This document shows positions 8,398-15,620 of a DNA stretch of 64,000 nucleotides, one piece after another. The DNA comes from Dyadobacter sp. CY323 (GTDB lineage: Bacteria; Bacteroidota; Bacteroidia; Cytophagales; Spirosomataceae). The position numbers were made by a program, and so were the translations under genes. The stretch covers positions 62,001 to 126,000 of the forward strand of contig NZ_JAJUXH010000023.1 in the NCBI RefSeq assembly GCF_021390245.1, in the 5' to 3' direction. How positions within the stretch are numbered: position 1 is the first letter of the stretch; the number at the start of each line of letters is the position of its first letter. A model generated the notes under the pieces. It saw only the letters and a program-made list of their open reading frames with translations, had not been told where the DNA came from and searched no databases.

Positions 8398-9309
8398 TTA
8401 TTTCTTGTTGTTCTCGGCAAATGCTTTCATCATAGCCCATTCGCGGCCAGCGGTTTTTGCTGAAAAAGTTTCGAGACAACCCCGATCTTGCAGGGTAATG
8501 TAGCAGGTTTTGCCATTGCGGCCACCGAAGCAAATATTGGATACTTTTTTTCCAATTGTCTGGATCACCTGGATCACTTTTCCTTCCGGCGAAAGCACCG
8601 CAACCTCGCCTTTTCCATGTCTTGCGATATACAAATTCCCTTCTACGTCGCAACGCATTCCGTCCATTCCGCCGTCCTCGAAGTGATGTAAGAGCTTTTT
8701 GTTAGATAATGTACCGTCAGCCGCGAGGTCAAATTGCCAGACATTCCGCTGAACACTTTCATTCACATACAGTTTTTTTTCATCCGGGCTTACGTCAATC
8801 CCATTGGTTGTTCCCATTTCGCCGACAGCCAGGCTCACCTTTCCTTCCGGAGTTACATGCCAGATCTGGCCGGTACCCTCTTTCCAGTTAGGGTCTGAAC
8901 AAAAAATATGGCCTGATGCAGTGATCGCAAGATCGTTTGGCTGGTTCATCTTAGGTTCATTCGCAAACACCGAAATGCCCCTTGTGATCAGGTCTACTTT
9001 GAGGATATTATGGCCGGTAAAATCGGCGACGAAAAAGGTATTTTTATCTGAGAAACGTATTCCGTTGCCGGTACTTCCCTTGGGCAAGGTCACAAAGAAA
9101 CTGGCATTTCCTTTTCGGCTCAGTTGCGCGATCGTACCGTCGCGTGCAAAGTTCACAGCGTATACATTTCCTTCGTCGTCTACCGCCGGGCCTTCACAAT
9201 TGGAAGTAAATTCACCTTCATTTGAAAATTTCTTGCTTTTAGTCTGGGCAAAGCTGCACTGCACGAAAATAAGCAATGCAGGAATCAGGAGAGTTGTAAA
9301 TCGGTTCAT
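8398..9309 (-). CDS. SMP-30/gluconolactonase/strictosidine-synthase-like beta-propeller protein
   Basis: A 303-residue exported protein: signal peptide at residues 1-21 (ending SFAQ), then repeated NHL/SMP-30-type blades. It has the metal-site-like CEGPAVDDEGNVYAVN (Glu39), QPNDLAITASGHIFCSDPN, GTTNGIDVSPDEKKLYVNES and DGMRCDVEGNLYIARHGKG. In SMP-30 enzymes a divalent metal is bound by Glu, Asn, Asn and Asp, and equivalent residues are present here. The enzymes open sugar lactones such as gluconolactone. The periplasmic location and the missing sugar-acid pathway neighbours leave the substrate open. A redoxin gene lies 24 bases upstream on the same strand, so the two may be co-transcribed. 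Confidence 0.82.
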   Translation of the reverse strand: MNRFTTLLIPALLIFVQCSFAQTKSKKFSNEGEFTSNCEGPAVDDEGNVYAVNFARDGTIAQLSRKGNASFFVTLPKGSTGNGIRFSDKNTFFVADFTGHNILKVDLITRGISVFANEPKMNQPNDLAITASGHIFCSDPNWKEGTGQIWHVTPEGKVSLAVGEMGTTNGIDVSPDEKKLYVNESVQRNVWQFDLAADGTLSNKKLLHHFEDGGMDGMRCDVEGNLYIARHGKGEVAVLSPEGKVIQVIQTIGKKVSNICFGGRNGKTCYITLQDRGCLETFSAKTAGREWAMMKAFAENNKK

Positions 9310-9333
9310 AGTTAACTCAAAAGATCCGTCAAT

Positions 9334-10008
9334 TTAAGGGTTTTTCCATTTGATCGCACATCCAACCGGCTTTGTAATGGTTGTTACCACCGGTTTTCCG
9401 CCAATTAAATTGCTGACTGCTTCCTCCACATATTGTTTCGTAACCCCGGCCGGATCCTGCGGGTTATCGTCGATCATTCCCATATAACGTACGGTAAACT
9501 TCGCCCCTGCTTTTTGCAAAACATAAACCTGTGGCGTGCGACCCGCTCCAAATATTTTCGCCACCGATTGAGCATCGTCTGCGAGGTACGGGTAGCCATA
9601 GCTTTTTGCCTGGGCACGTTCCTTCATTTTTTCAAAAGTATCATCCTGGTTCGTTCCGGGATCGCTCGGATTAATGGCAATTACAGGAAATCCTTGTGAA
9701 GCAAATTTCGCATTCAATCCGATGATCCGATCCTCATAGGCTTTTGCGAAAGGACAGTGATTACTGGTAAAAATGACGATCACGCCTTTCACATTCCCGT
9801 AATCGGCCAGCGATACCATATTTCCATCTGTATTTTTCAACCGAAAATTAGCGACGCCATCCCCGATCTGATAACCTGCCTGATTTTGCTTTTCCTCAAT
9901 CGAGACCACTATTTTCGGGTCTCCTGAGTCCGAAAATCCAGGAAAACTCAAACTGACCAACATGGAAATCCACAGACAAATCTTCATTCCTTTGTGTTTA
10001 GTATTCAT
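9334..10008 (-). CDS. Exported redoxin/AhpC-TSA-like thioredoxin-fold protein
   Basis: A 224-residue protein with an N-terminal signal segment (about residues 8-26) and a thioredoxin-fold domain starting near GDGVANFRLKNTDGNMVSL. The active site reads SNHCPFAKAYE (Cys85), so only the first cysteine of a CxxC pair is present. The sequence continues with AINPSDPGTNQDDTFEKM and the cis-proline region GRTPQVYVL. A second cysteine lies near the C-terminus (PVGCAIKW). This layout occurs in a family of thioredoxin-like proteins in which the single Cys acts in peroxide reduction or an atypical redox reaction. The role here is unproven. A start at Met8 is also possible. Confidence 0.8.
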   Translation of the reverse strand: MNTKHKGMKICLWISMLVSLSFPGFSDSGDPKIVVSIEEKQNQAGYQIGDGVANFRLKNTDGNMVSLADYGNVKGVIVIFTSNHCPFAKAYEDRIIGLNAKFASQGFPVIAINPSDPGTNQDDTFEKMKERAQAKSYGYPYLADDAQSVAKIFGAGRTPQVYVLQKAGAKFTVRYMGMIDDNPQDPAGVTKQYVEEAVSNLIGGKPVVTTITKPVGCAIKWKNP

Positions 10009-10033
10009 TCTATGGTCAGACGTATTTTCTCAC

Positions 10034-10041
10034 CAAAAGTA
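10034..10041 (-). promoter_or_regulatory. Possible Bacteroidota -7 element for the redoxin gene
   Basis: The minus strand reads TACTTTTG, which fits the TAnnTTTG consensus of Bacteroidota housekeeping promoters, 25 bases before the redoxin start codon. No good -33 TTTG was found at the expected spacing, so support is limited. Confidence 0.3.
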
Positions 10042-10203
10042 ACATCCGACCTTGTTAAAGATTGTTAAGATACTACAAACCTTTGATGTCTAAACGTTGG
10101 CGGCCTGATCAATCATATAAAGATACAGTTTTGGCTACCTTTAACTATGCGTATCCAATATTTCCATGCCCGGGTTTCGCCATGGAATATTCTGCCTAAT
10201 GCG

Positions 10204-10234
10204 TTGTAATTCTGCATTTAGCTGATTATCTTTG
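10204..10234 (+). promoter_or_regulatory. Bacteroidota-type promoter of rplU-rpmA
   Basis: TTG (10204-10206), a 20-base spacer and TATCTTTG (10227-10234) match the Bacteroidota sigma-A consensus (TTTG, N19-21, TAnnTTTG). The implied start of transcription is near 10240, giving a short A/T-rich leader of about 33 bases before the rplU ATG at 10274. Confidence 0.7.
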
Positions 10235-10273
10235 CACCTCGTTTTTGAATCCAGTATACAATCAATTATTAAC

Positions 10274-10585
10274 ATGTACGCAATCGTAGAAATCGCAGGT
10301 CAGCAATTTAAAGTTGAAAAGGGTCGCGAAATCTTCACGCATAGGCTTGAAGGTGACGTGAACGCTGCACTTGTATTTGACAAAGTCCTTCTCGTTGATA
10401 ACGAAGGCATAGTACAGGTAGGTCTTCCAACAGTAGCAGGAGCTTCTGTAAAAGTAACTGTACTTGAACACCTTAAAGGTGAAAAGGTAATCGTCTTCAA
10501 AAAGAAAAGACGTAAAGGCTACCGGGTTAAAAATGGTCACCGTCAATATCTGACCAAGATTAGCATCGACGAAATCGTTGCCTAA
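10274..10585 (+). CDS. rplU: 50S ribosomal protein L21
   Basis: A 103-residue protein beginning MYAIVEIAGQQFKVEKG, the standard L21 N-terminus. It contains FDKVLLVDNEG and ends with the basic KVIVFKKKRRKGYRVKNGHRQYLTKISIDEI block typical of L21. L21 binds 23S rRNA and helps assemble the large subunit. An upstream in-frame start at 10232 would add 14 unrelated residues and place the start inside the promoter, so the ATG at 10274 is preferred. rpmA follows 73 bases downstream in the usual order. Confidence 0.98.
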   Translation: MYAIVEIAGQQFKVEKGREIFTHRLEGDVNAALVFDKVLLVDNEGIVQVGLPTVAGASVKVTVLEHLKGEKVIVFKKKRRKGYRVKNGHRQYLTKISIDEIVA

Positions 10586-10658
10586 ATTTTAGCTTTGACA
10601 ATCCGCGAGGAAAGTCTTTTCAGTTTAATCAGGAAATTATCATTAATACTAAGATATC

Positions 10659-10946
10659 ATGGCACATAAGAAAGGTGTAGGTAGCTCGAGAAACGGACGT
10701 GAATCAGAAAGCAAGCGTCTTGGAGTAAAATTATTCGGTGGCCAGCTTGCCAAAGCCGGTAACATTCTGGTTCGTCAGCGTGGCACAAAACACAACCCTG
10801 GCAAAAACGTAGGTATCGGTCGTGACCATACTTTGTTTGCACTGGTTGCAGGAAACGTGGTTTTCCGCAAAACTCGTGAGAACAGGTCTTACGTTCACAT
10901 CGAACCAGTCGTAGAAGCTGTTGCTGAAACTGCTGCAGAAGCATAA
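10659..10946 (+). CDS. rpmA: 50S ribosomal protein L27
   Basis: A 95-residue protein beginning MAHKKGVGSSRNGRESESKRLGVK, diagnostic of L27, and continuing with AGNILVRQRGTKHNPGKNVGIGRDHTLFAL. The N-terminus is the mature form without the cleaved extension seen in Firmicutes. L27 reaches toward the peptidyl-transferase centre. The C-terminus has an acidic/alanine tail (VVEAVAETAAEA). It is co-transcribed with rplU and followed by a strong terminator. Confidence 0.98.
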   Translation: MAHKKGVGSSRNGRESESKRLGVKLFGGQLAKAGNILVRQRGTKHNPGKNVGIGRDHTLFALVAGNVVFRKTRENRSYVHIEPVVEAVAETAAEA

Positions 10947-10974
10947 GTCACTCAGTTGACTCACTATATCAGTT

Positions 10975-11010
10975 AAAAACCCGTTGGACAAAGTGTCTGA
11001 CGGGTTTTTT
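10975..11010 (+). terminator. Rho-independent terminator after rplU-rpmA
   Basis: The stem AAAAACCCGT (10975-10984) pairs with ACGGGTTTTT (11000-11009), with an inner GACA/TGTC pairing and a run of six T. It lies 28 bases after the rpmA stop. Upstream in-frame starts for the next gene fall inside this hairpin and are therefore unlikely to be used. Confidence 0.9.
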
Positions 11011-11097
11011 ATTTTAAAGCTTCCGGATCCCGCAACCAAAAGAGGCTTTTCGTTGTTTCCCAGAAGAGTTATTTTACCCAAATCAGAAATATTCAAC

Positions 11098-11694
11098 ATG
11101 TTGACACGCCCGGTTTTTGTATATACAGAATTAAGCCCGAACCCCAATTCAATGAAGTTCGTATTGAACTTCGAACTTGTTCCCGACGGGCTTTCATTCG
11201 ATTACCCTTCTCTGGAAGCTGCGTTGGAAGAAGGAAAAGCTTCGCCGCTCGCCTCTGATCTTTTCCAGTTTCCGCACGTGAAAAGGGTGTTCATCGCGAG
11301 CAATTTCATTACGATTACCAAAGACGATACCAATGCCTGGGAAGAAGTTTTGCGCGATACCAAACAGTTTATCAAAATATACTTCGAAGAAAACCACCCG
11401 GTTTTTGAACAAAAAACGATTGATAAAAACACACTGATCGTAGACTCGAGAGATTCAGATACGGTTCAAAAAATTAAGTCTGCATTAGACCAATACGTTC
11501 GTCCGGCAGTGGAGTCTGATGGTGGCGCCATTAACTTCCATTCGTTTGATGAAGATTCAGGCGTGGTAAAAGTCTTGCTACAAGGTTCCTGCAGCGGATG
11601 CCCGTCATCTACACTTACATTAAAAGCGGGTATCGAAAACTTGCTGACACGCATGGTACCCGATGTAAAAGAGGTTGTCGCCGAAGGAATTTAA
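11098..11694 (+). CDS. Nfu-type iron-sulfur cluster scaffold/carrier protein
   Basis: A 198-residue protein from the ATG at 11098. It has the N-terminal Nfu domain (TELSPNPNSMKFVLN, residues 10-24) and the C-terminal NifU-like domain with DQYVRPAVESDGGAINFHSF and the cluster-binding CSGCPSSTLTLKAGIE (Cys165 and Cys168). These proteins accept a 4Fe-4S cluster from the assembly machinery and pass it to target enzymes. Other iron-sulfur assembly genes are not nearby. However, the second gene downstream encodes a 2Fe-2S oxidoreductase, though it lies beyond a terminator. Confidence 0.92.
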   Translation: MLTRPVFVYTELSPNPNSMKFVLNFELVPDGLSFDYPSLEAALEEGKASPLASDLFQFPHVKRVFIASNFITITKDDTNAWEEVLRDTKQFIKIYFEENHPVFEQKTIDKNTLIVDSRDSDTVQKIKSALDQYVRPAVESDGGAINFHSFDEDSGVVKVLLQGSCSGCPSSTLTLKAGIENLLTRMVPDVKEVVAEGI

Positions 11695-11716
11695 GTTTTT
11701 CAGATTCTTGCATTTT

Positions 11717-11749
11717 GAAACCCTGTCATTTGGCGGGGTTTCTTTTTTT
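11717..11749 (+). terminator. Rho-independent terminator after the Nfu gene
   Basis: GAAACCC (11717-11723) pairs with GGGTTTC (11736-11742) and is followed by seven T. It lies 22 bases after the stop codon, just before the next gene. Confidence 0.85.
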
Positions 11750-11774
11750 AATGGGTTTTGTTAGTTTCGGGGAT

Positions 11775-12884
11775 ATGGATCAGCCTTTGCGGAAGTTTAT
11801 TGAAAAGATCGAAAACCTGCAGTCCGATGGCGACGGACTTTTTCCGAAAGGTATATTTCCTGCAAAACGAGTGAACCCGCTGATCGGCTACCAGCGCCCC
11901 GACACCACGATATTCTACTCTGCAATAATCTGCTTCACCCTGCAATGCATTCGAAAAAGCTGCGACCCGGACATGCAGCAGAAAATGGATATGGTTTGCG
12001 CAAAAGTGATTGCCAACTATCCCGAATTTCAAAATAAGGATGGGCTAAAAACCTATAACTTCTGGAAAACAAAACCTTCCAGACATTTTCCAGGCGGGTT
12101 CATTTTCAGGCATTTCGAACATTTCCGGATACCCGACGATGTAGACGATACCGCCTTTATATACCTGACTTCCAACCCCTCATCCGATGAAGTTAACTGG
12201 CTTAAAAGCAAGCTGGCACTCCACGCAAACGGGAAGAAACAACGTATCAAAAATACTTATCCTGAATACAAATCGCTGGCTGCCTACTCCACCTGGTTTG
12301 GGAAAAATATGTATATCGAGTTCGATGTCAGTGTTTTGAGTAATATCATGTATTGCATTTTGCATTATAATCTGCCATTCAATGAGCATGATGCTGCCAG
12401 CCTGGAATACATTCGTTCGGTCATCGAGACGGACCGTTATTTAAATGCACCGTTTCGGTGCGCGCACCAATATCCCCGCACCCCGCTGATTATTTACCAT
12501 GTCACCCGCCTGATCGCCGCATTTGATCCGGAAATTTTGAAACCGATCCGTGAGAAGCTGATCCAGGATTCAAAACAACTTCTTGCTGAAACTTCCGGTT
12601 ACATGGATAAGGTAATCCTGTCAACTTCATTAATGCGCTTAGGGACCAGAACGGAGCGGATTCCGGTTGAACATTTTACTGCCGAAGATTTCAAAGGTTT
12701 CTATTTTTTTATAGCCGGATTATTGACAGCATATGAAAATCCCGTACTCTACAAATTATCGGCGAACCCACTTTTTCACATGCATTGGATTTGCGAGGCA
12801 CATTGCTGGACACTTTTGGCCGAGTATGAAGTGCTCTGGAACAATTCTGTACAGAAACAGTCTGAACATGGAAATCCGATTTAA
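11775..12884 (+). CDS. Helical protein with a DVDDTA motif (terpene-cyclase-like toroid fold?), unknown function
   Basis: 369 residues from the ATG at 11775, which is preceded by TCGGGGAT; an ATG at 11751 sits directly against the terminator and is less likely. No signal peptide or transmembrane segment is seen. The sequence is helix-rich. Residues 121-127 read DDVDDTA, matching the DxDDTA motif whose Asp protonates the substrate in class II terpene cyclases (squalene-hopene cyclase, copalyl diphosphate synthase). A second repeat-like block, EFDVSVLSNIMYCILHY, follows about 75 residues later, similar in layout to alpha-alpha toroid repeats. The protein is shorter than known cyclases and clear QW motifs are missing, so it may be a distant non-catalytic relative. 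It is followed after 5 bases by an oxidoreductase gene and the two surely form an operon. Confidence 0.65.
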   Translation: MDQPLRKFIEKIENLQSDGDGLFPKGIFPAKRVNPLIGYQRPDTTIFYSAIICFTLQCIRKSCDPDMQQKMDMVCAKVIANYPEFQNKDGLKTYNFWKTKPSRHFPGGFIFRHFEHFRIPDDVDDTAFIYLTSNPSSDEVNWLKSKLALHANGKKQRIKNTYPEYKSLAAYSTWFGKNMYIEFDVSVLSNIMYCILHYNLPFNEHDAASLEYIRSVIETDRYLNAPFRCAHQYPRTPLIIYHVTRLIAAFDPEILKPIREKLIQDSKQLLAETSGYMDKVILSTSLMRLGTRTERIPVEHFTAEDFKGFYFFIAGLLTAYENPVLYKLSANPLFHMHWICEAHCWTLLAEYEVLWNNSVQKQSEHGNPI

Positions 12885-12889
12885 ACCAA

Positions 12890-13936
12890 ATGGCTGACAC
12901 CACGATATCATTACGGGTAAAAAGCATTATCTCCGAAAGCCCGGAGGCTAAAACATTCATTTTCGAGCGAACAGATGGTCTTGAATTAGCATACAAAGCA
13001 GGTCAGTTCCTGACCTTTCTGATCCCCATGCATGGGCATGACGTGCGCCGCTCCTATTCCATGAGCTCGGCACCTGGCGTCGATGCATTACCTGCGATAA
13101 CGGTCAAACGTGTTCCAAATGGAGAAATATCCCGTTTCTGGATTGATACGGTAAAAGAAGGTGACGTATTTCGGAGCCTGGCGCCATCGGGACGGTTTGT
13201 GCTCGAAGAATCCGATCAGGTGCAAAAAGACATTTTTTTAATCGGCGCAGGAAGTGGCATAACCCCGCTCTTTTCCATCCTAAAACAAACGTTAACCCAA
13301 AACATACAAAATCACGTTACGCTGATTTACGCAAGCCGGAATGTGACACATACTATGTTTTGGCAAGAGATAACTGACTGGCATAACCGCTATCCCGATC
13401 GGTTACAGGTCATTCATATTCACAGCCAGCCAGCAGATGAATGGAACGGGATACGGGGCAGGATCAACAATACCCGACTGGAACAGATCGTTAACCGCTC
13501 ACTTCGTTTTGATCGTCGAAATGCCCGTTTCTATGTTTGCGGGCCATTTGATCTCATGCGTTCGGCGGAGATCACTCTGCATTTTATGGGTTTTTCAAAT
13601 GAACAGATCCGCAAGGAAAATTTCGTGATTACAGCACCTCCGCCTCCACCGCCCATTTCATTTCCACATCCCATCACGCTCCATTTTCGGCAAAAGACAT
13701 ATCAGTTAATTGTTCCTGCACATACCACCGTGCTTGACGCGGCCTTGTCGCAGAATATTTATTTACCATATAGTTGCAAAGGCGGGCGTTGCTCGACCTG
13801 CGCTGGTATATGTAAAACCGGAAAAGTTCACATGAGTGTAAACGAAGTACTAACGGATCGGGATCTGAATGAAGGCTGGATACTTCCCTGCTCCGCTTAT
13901 GTGGACAGCGACGACGTTGTCATTGACATTCCTTAA
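12890..13936 (+). CDS. Ferredoxin-NADP-reductase-type oxidoreductase with C-terminal 2Fe-2S domain (PaaE-like)
   Basis: A 348-residue soluble three-domain protein. The FAD domain has RRSYSMSS (residues 53-60). The NAD(P) domain has IGAGSGITPLFSILK and the CGPFDLM motif. The C-terminal plant-type 2Fe-2S ferredoxin domain carries CxxxxCxxC with Cys296, Cys301 and Cys304, plus Cys334. Such proteins pass electrons from NAD(P)H through FAD and 2Fe-2S to an oxygenase, desaturase or hydroxylase. A run of prolines (APPPPPP) links the ferredoxin domain. The only operon partner is the DVDDTA protein, so its electron acceptor is unknown. A hairpin follows the stop. Confidence 0.88.
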   Translation: MADTTISLRVKSIISESPEAKTFIFERTDGLELAYKAGQFLTFLIPMHGHDVRRSYSMSSAPGVDALPAITVKRVPNGEISRFWIDTVKEGDVFRSLAPSGRFVLEESDQVQKDIFLIGAGSGITPLFSILKQTLTQNIQNHVTLIYASRNVTHTMFWQEITDWHNRYPDRLQVIHIHSQPADEWNGIRGRINNTRLEQIVNRSLRFDRRNARFYVCGPFDLMRSAEITLHFMGFSNEQIRKENFVITAPPPPPPISFPHPITLHFRQKTYQLIVPAHTTVLDAALSQNIYLPYSCKGGRCSTCAGICKTGKVHMSVNEVLTDRDLNEGWILPCSAYVDSDDVVIDIP

Positions 13937-13941
13937 ACAAA

Positions 13942-13970
13942 GAAGCGTACGACGCTCTGTCATACGCTTC
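13942..13970 (+). terminator. Hairpin after the oxidoreductase operon
   Basis: GAAGCGTACGA (13942-13952) pairs with TCATACGCTTC (13960-13970), 10 of 11 positions plus a G-U. It lies 6 bases after the stop codon. There is no T-tract, so it may act as an mRNA 3' end stabiliser rather than an intrinsic terminator. Confidence 0.5.
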
Positions 13971-14346
13971 CCGGGATTTAGGATTAGCAAAACTTAATAA
14001 TATGAAGAAAAGGTTAAAGGTTAGGATTCAGGTGTAAGAGCAAGGAACGTCGAATATCTTCAATGCAAAATATAGTGTAAAACTGATTAATCCTAACAAA
14101 CCTTGTAAAAGTGTTCGAACACACACGCGGTTTATACGTCCGGGTTCGTACCCGATTTGAAAGGCTTGTTTTTTCTTGTACAATAGTAAAACTAAACCAT
14201 AAAATGATAATCTCAAATTTATTATAAAAAAAATTTGAAAAATATCTTATATGAAAATCGGTGACAAAGCTGGACGTTTTATCGCTGGTTTATCATTAGT
14301 TATTAGTTTTGCAGGCTTTTATAGAAAGTCTCCGAAATAGGTCATT
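13971..14346. other. Intergenic region with no gene seen
   Basis: About 375 A/T-rich bases lie between the oxidoreductase operon and the LacI-type regulator. Both strands have stops throughout, and no start with a convincing coding run was found. The right half should hold the promoter of the regulator gene. It contains long A and T runs (around 14205-14240), but I could not place a clear TAnnTTTG element. Confidence 0.6.
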
Positions 14347-15408
14347 GTGAAAAAAAGAATTGTCAGAATAAAAGATATAGCCGAAAAGGCTCAGACTTCT
14401 AAGGGTACGGTAGATCGTGTGCTGCATAACCGGGGGCGCGTGGCTGATGATGTCAGAGAACGCATTTTGGGTATTATTAAGGAATTGAATTACGAGCCTA
14501 ATTTCATCGCTCAATCGCTGAAATCGCAACGTACTTTTAATCTGGCCGCTCTCATTCCCGATCCGGCCCTGGATTCGTACTGGGCTGCGCCAAAAACCGG
14601 GTTGGAAAAAGCGGAGAAGGAGCTGAGGCAATATGGCGTTTACATTACCCCGTTTATTTTCAATTCGCATGACGACAAGTCTTTTATTGAGAAAGCGAAA
14701 GAGGTTACCGAAGAGAAACCCGATGGGTTATTAATTGCGCCGATCTTTTATAAAGAAGCTTTGCCGTTCTTTAAAGAATGGGCGGAAATGGGTATCCCGT
14801 ACGTACTCTTTAATACGCAGATCGAACATGTAAATCCACTGTGCTACATTGGGCAGGATTCCTACCGAAGTGGTTCCCTGGCTGCGAAAATCCTTCATTT
14901 TGGATTACAGACGCCGGGCAGTATTTTGATTGCACATGTGAATGAGGATATTTCCAATTCAGCGCATTTAATTACCAAAGAAGAAGGTTTCAGGGATTAC
15001 TTTAATACCGGGACCGGTACCGGATTCTCGATCATCAGCCAGGAAATTCATTTCCCCGATCATGAGCCGATCGATGAAGAATTTGATAAAATCGCCGCTG
15101 CGAATCCAGACCTCAAAGCAGTATACGTTACCAATTCAAAGGCATTTCAGGTTGCGGAATATCTTGAAAAAAGAAAGCTGACAAACATTAAGCTGGTCGG
15201 TTATGATTTGATCGAGCCCAACCTGCATTATCTGAACAATGAAATAATCAGTTTTCTGATCAATCAAAACCCGCTCGGGCAAGGTTACTGGGGGATTCAT
15301 CAGCTAGCTAACCACCTGGTTTTCAAAAAGGAAATCCCACCCATTAAGTTTCTGCCACTGGATATCATTACCCGGGAAAACCTGGATTATTATTTGAATC
15401 CGGAGTGA
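14347..15408 (+). CDS. LacI-family transcriptional regulator
   Basis: A 353-residue protein with a GTG start; an in-frame TAG at 14338-14340 rules out an earlier one. The N-terminal LacI helix-turn-helix is IKDIAEKAQTSKGTVDRVLHNRGRVADDVRERI (residues 8-40), with the hinge region FIAQSLKSQRTFN. The rest is a periplasmic-binding-protein-like domain (DGLLIAPIFYKEALPFF, CYIGQDSYRSGSLAAKIL, KLVGYDLIEPN). The TVDRVLH recognition helix places it with the subset that senses sugars with a type I binding fold. The effector is unknown and no sugar catabolic operon is adjacent. Confidence 0.9.
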   Translation: MKKRIVRIKDIAEKAQTSKGTVDRVLHNRGRVADDVRERILGIIKELNYEPNFIAQSLKSQRTFNLAALIPDPALDSYWAAPKTGLEKAEKELRQYGVYITPFIFNSHDDKSFIEKAKEVTEEKPDGLLIAPIFYKEALPFFKEWAEMGIPYVLFNTQIEHVNPLCYIGQDSYRSGSLAAKILHFGLQTPGSILIAHVNEDISNSAHLITKEEGFRDYFNTGTGTGFSIISQEIHFPDHEPIDEEFDKIAAANPDLKAVYVTNSKAFQVAEYLEKRKLTNIKLVGYDLIEPNLHYLNNEIISFLINQNPLGQGYWGIHQLANHLVFKKEIPPIKFLPLDIITRENLDYYLNPE

Positions 15409-15613
15409 CGGGGGAGCTGGTTTGGAATGGTTCGGGAGGGTTGTGTCTCGTCATTTGTTGTCATTGTTAGTCATTTGTAGTCATTGATTGTCATTTTGTT
15501 GTCATTGAGTGTCATACGTATTGATTAAGGTAATGACCGCTACCCAAATCACCGCAACAATGAATGACCATAAGTGACAACAAATGACTATTAATTGACC
15601 AAACTCCCCCGCC
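15409..15613. repeat. Long imperfect inverted repeat with tandem decamers between convergent genes
   Basis: The left arm (15450-15513) is made of tandem TCATTTGTTG-like units with a 10-base period: TCATTTGTTG, TCATTGTTAG, TCATTTGTAG, TCATTGATTG and weaker copies. The right arm (15556-15600) contains the complement, with a perfect 14-base match to GTCATTTGTTGTCA. Outer arms also pair: CGGGGGAG near 15411 with CTCCCCCG near 15604, each with TTTGG/CCAAA beside it. The element fills nearly the whole gap between the LacI-type gene and the M1 peptidase gene and could act as a two-way terminator. Confidence 0.75.
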
Positions 15614-15620
15614 AAAAAAC

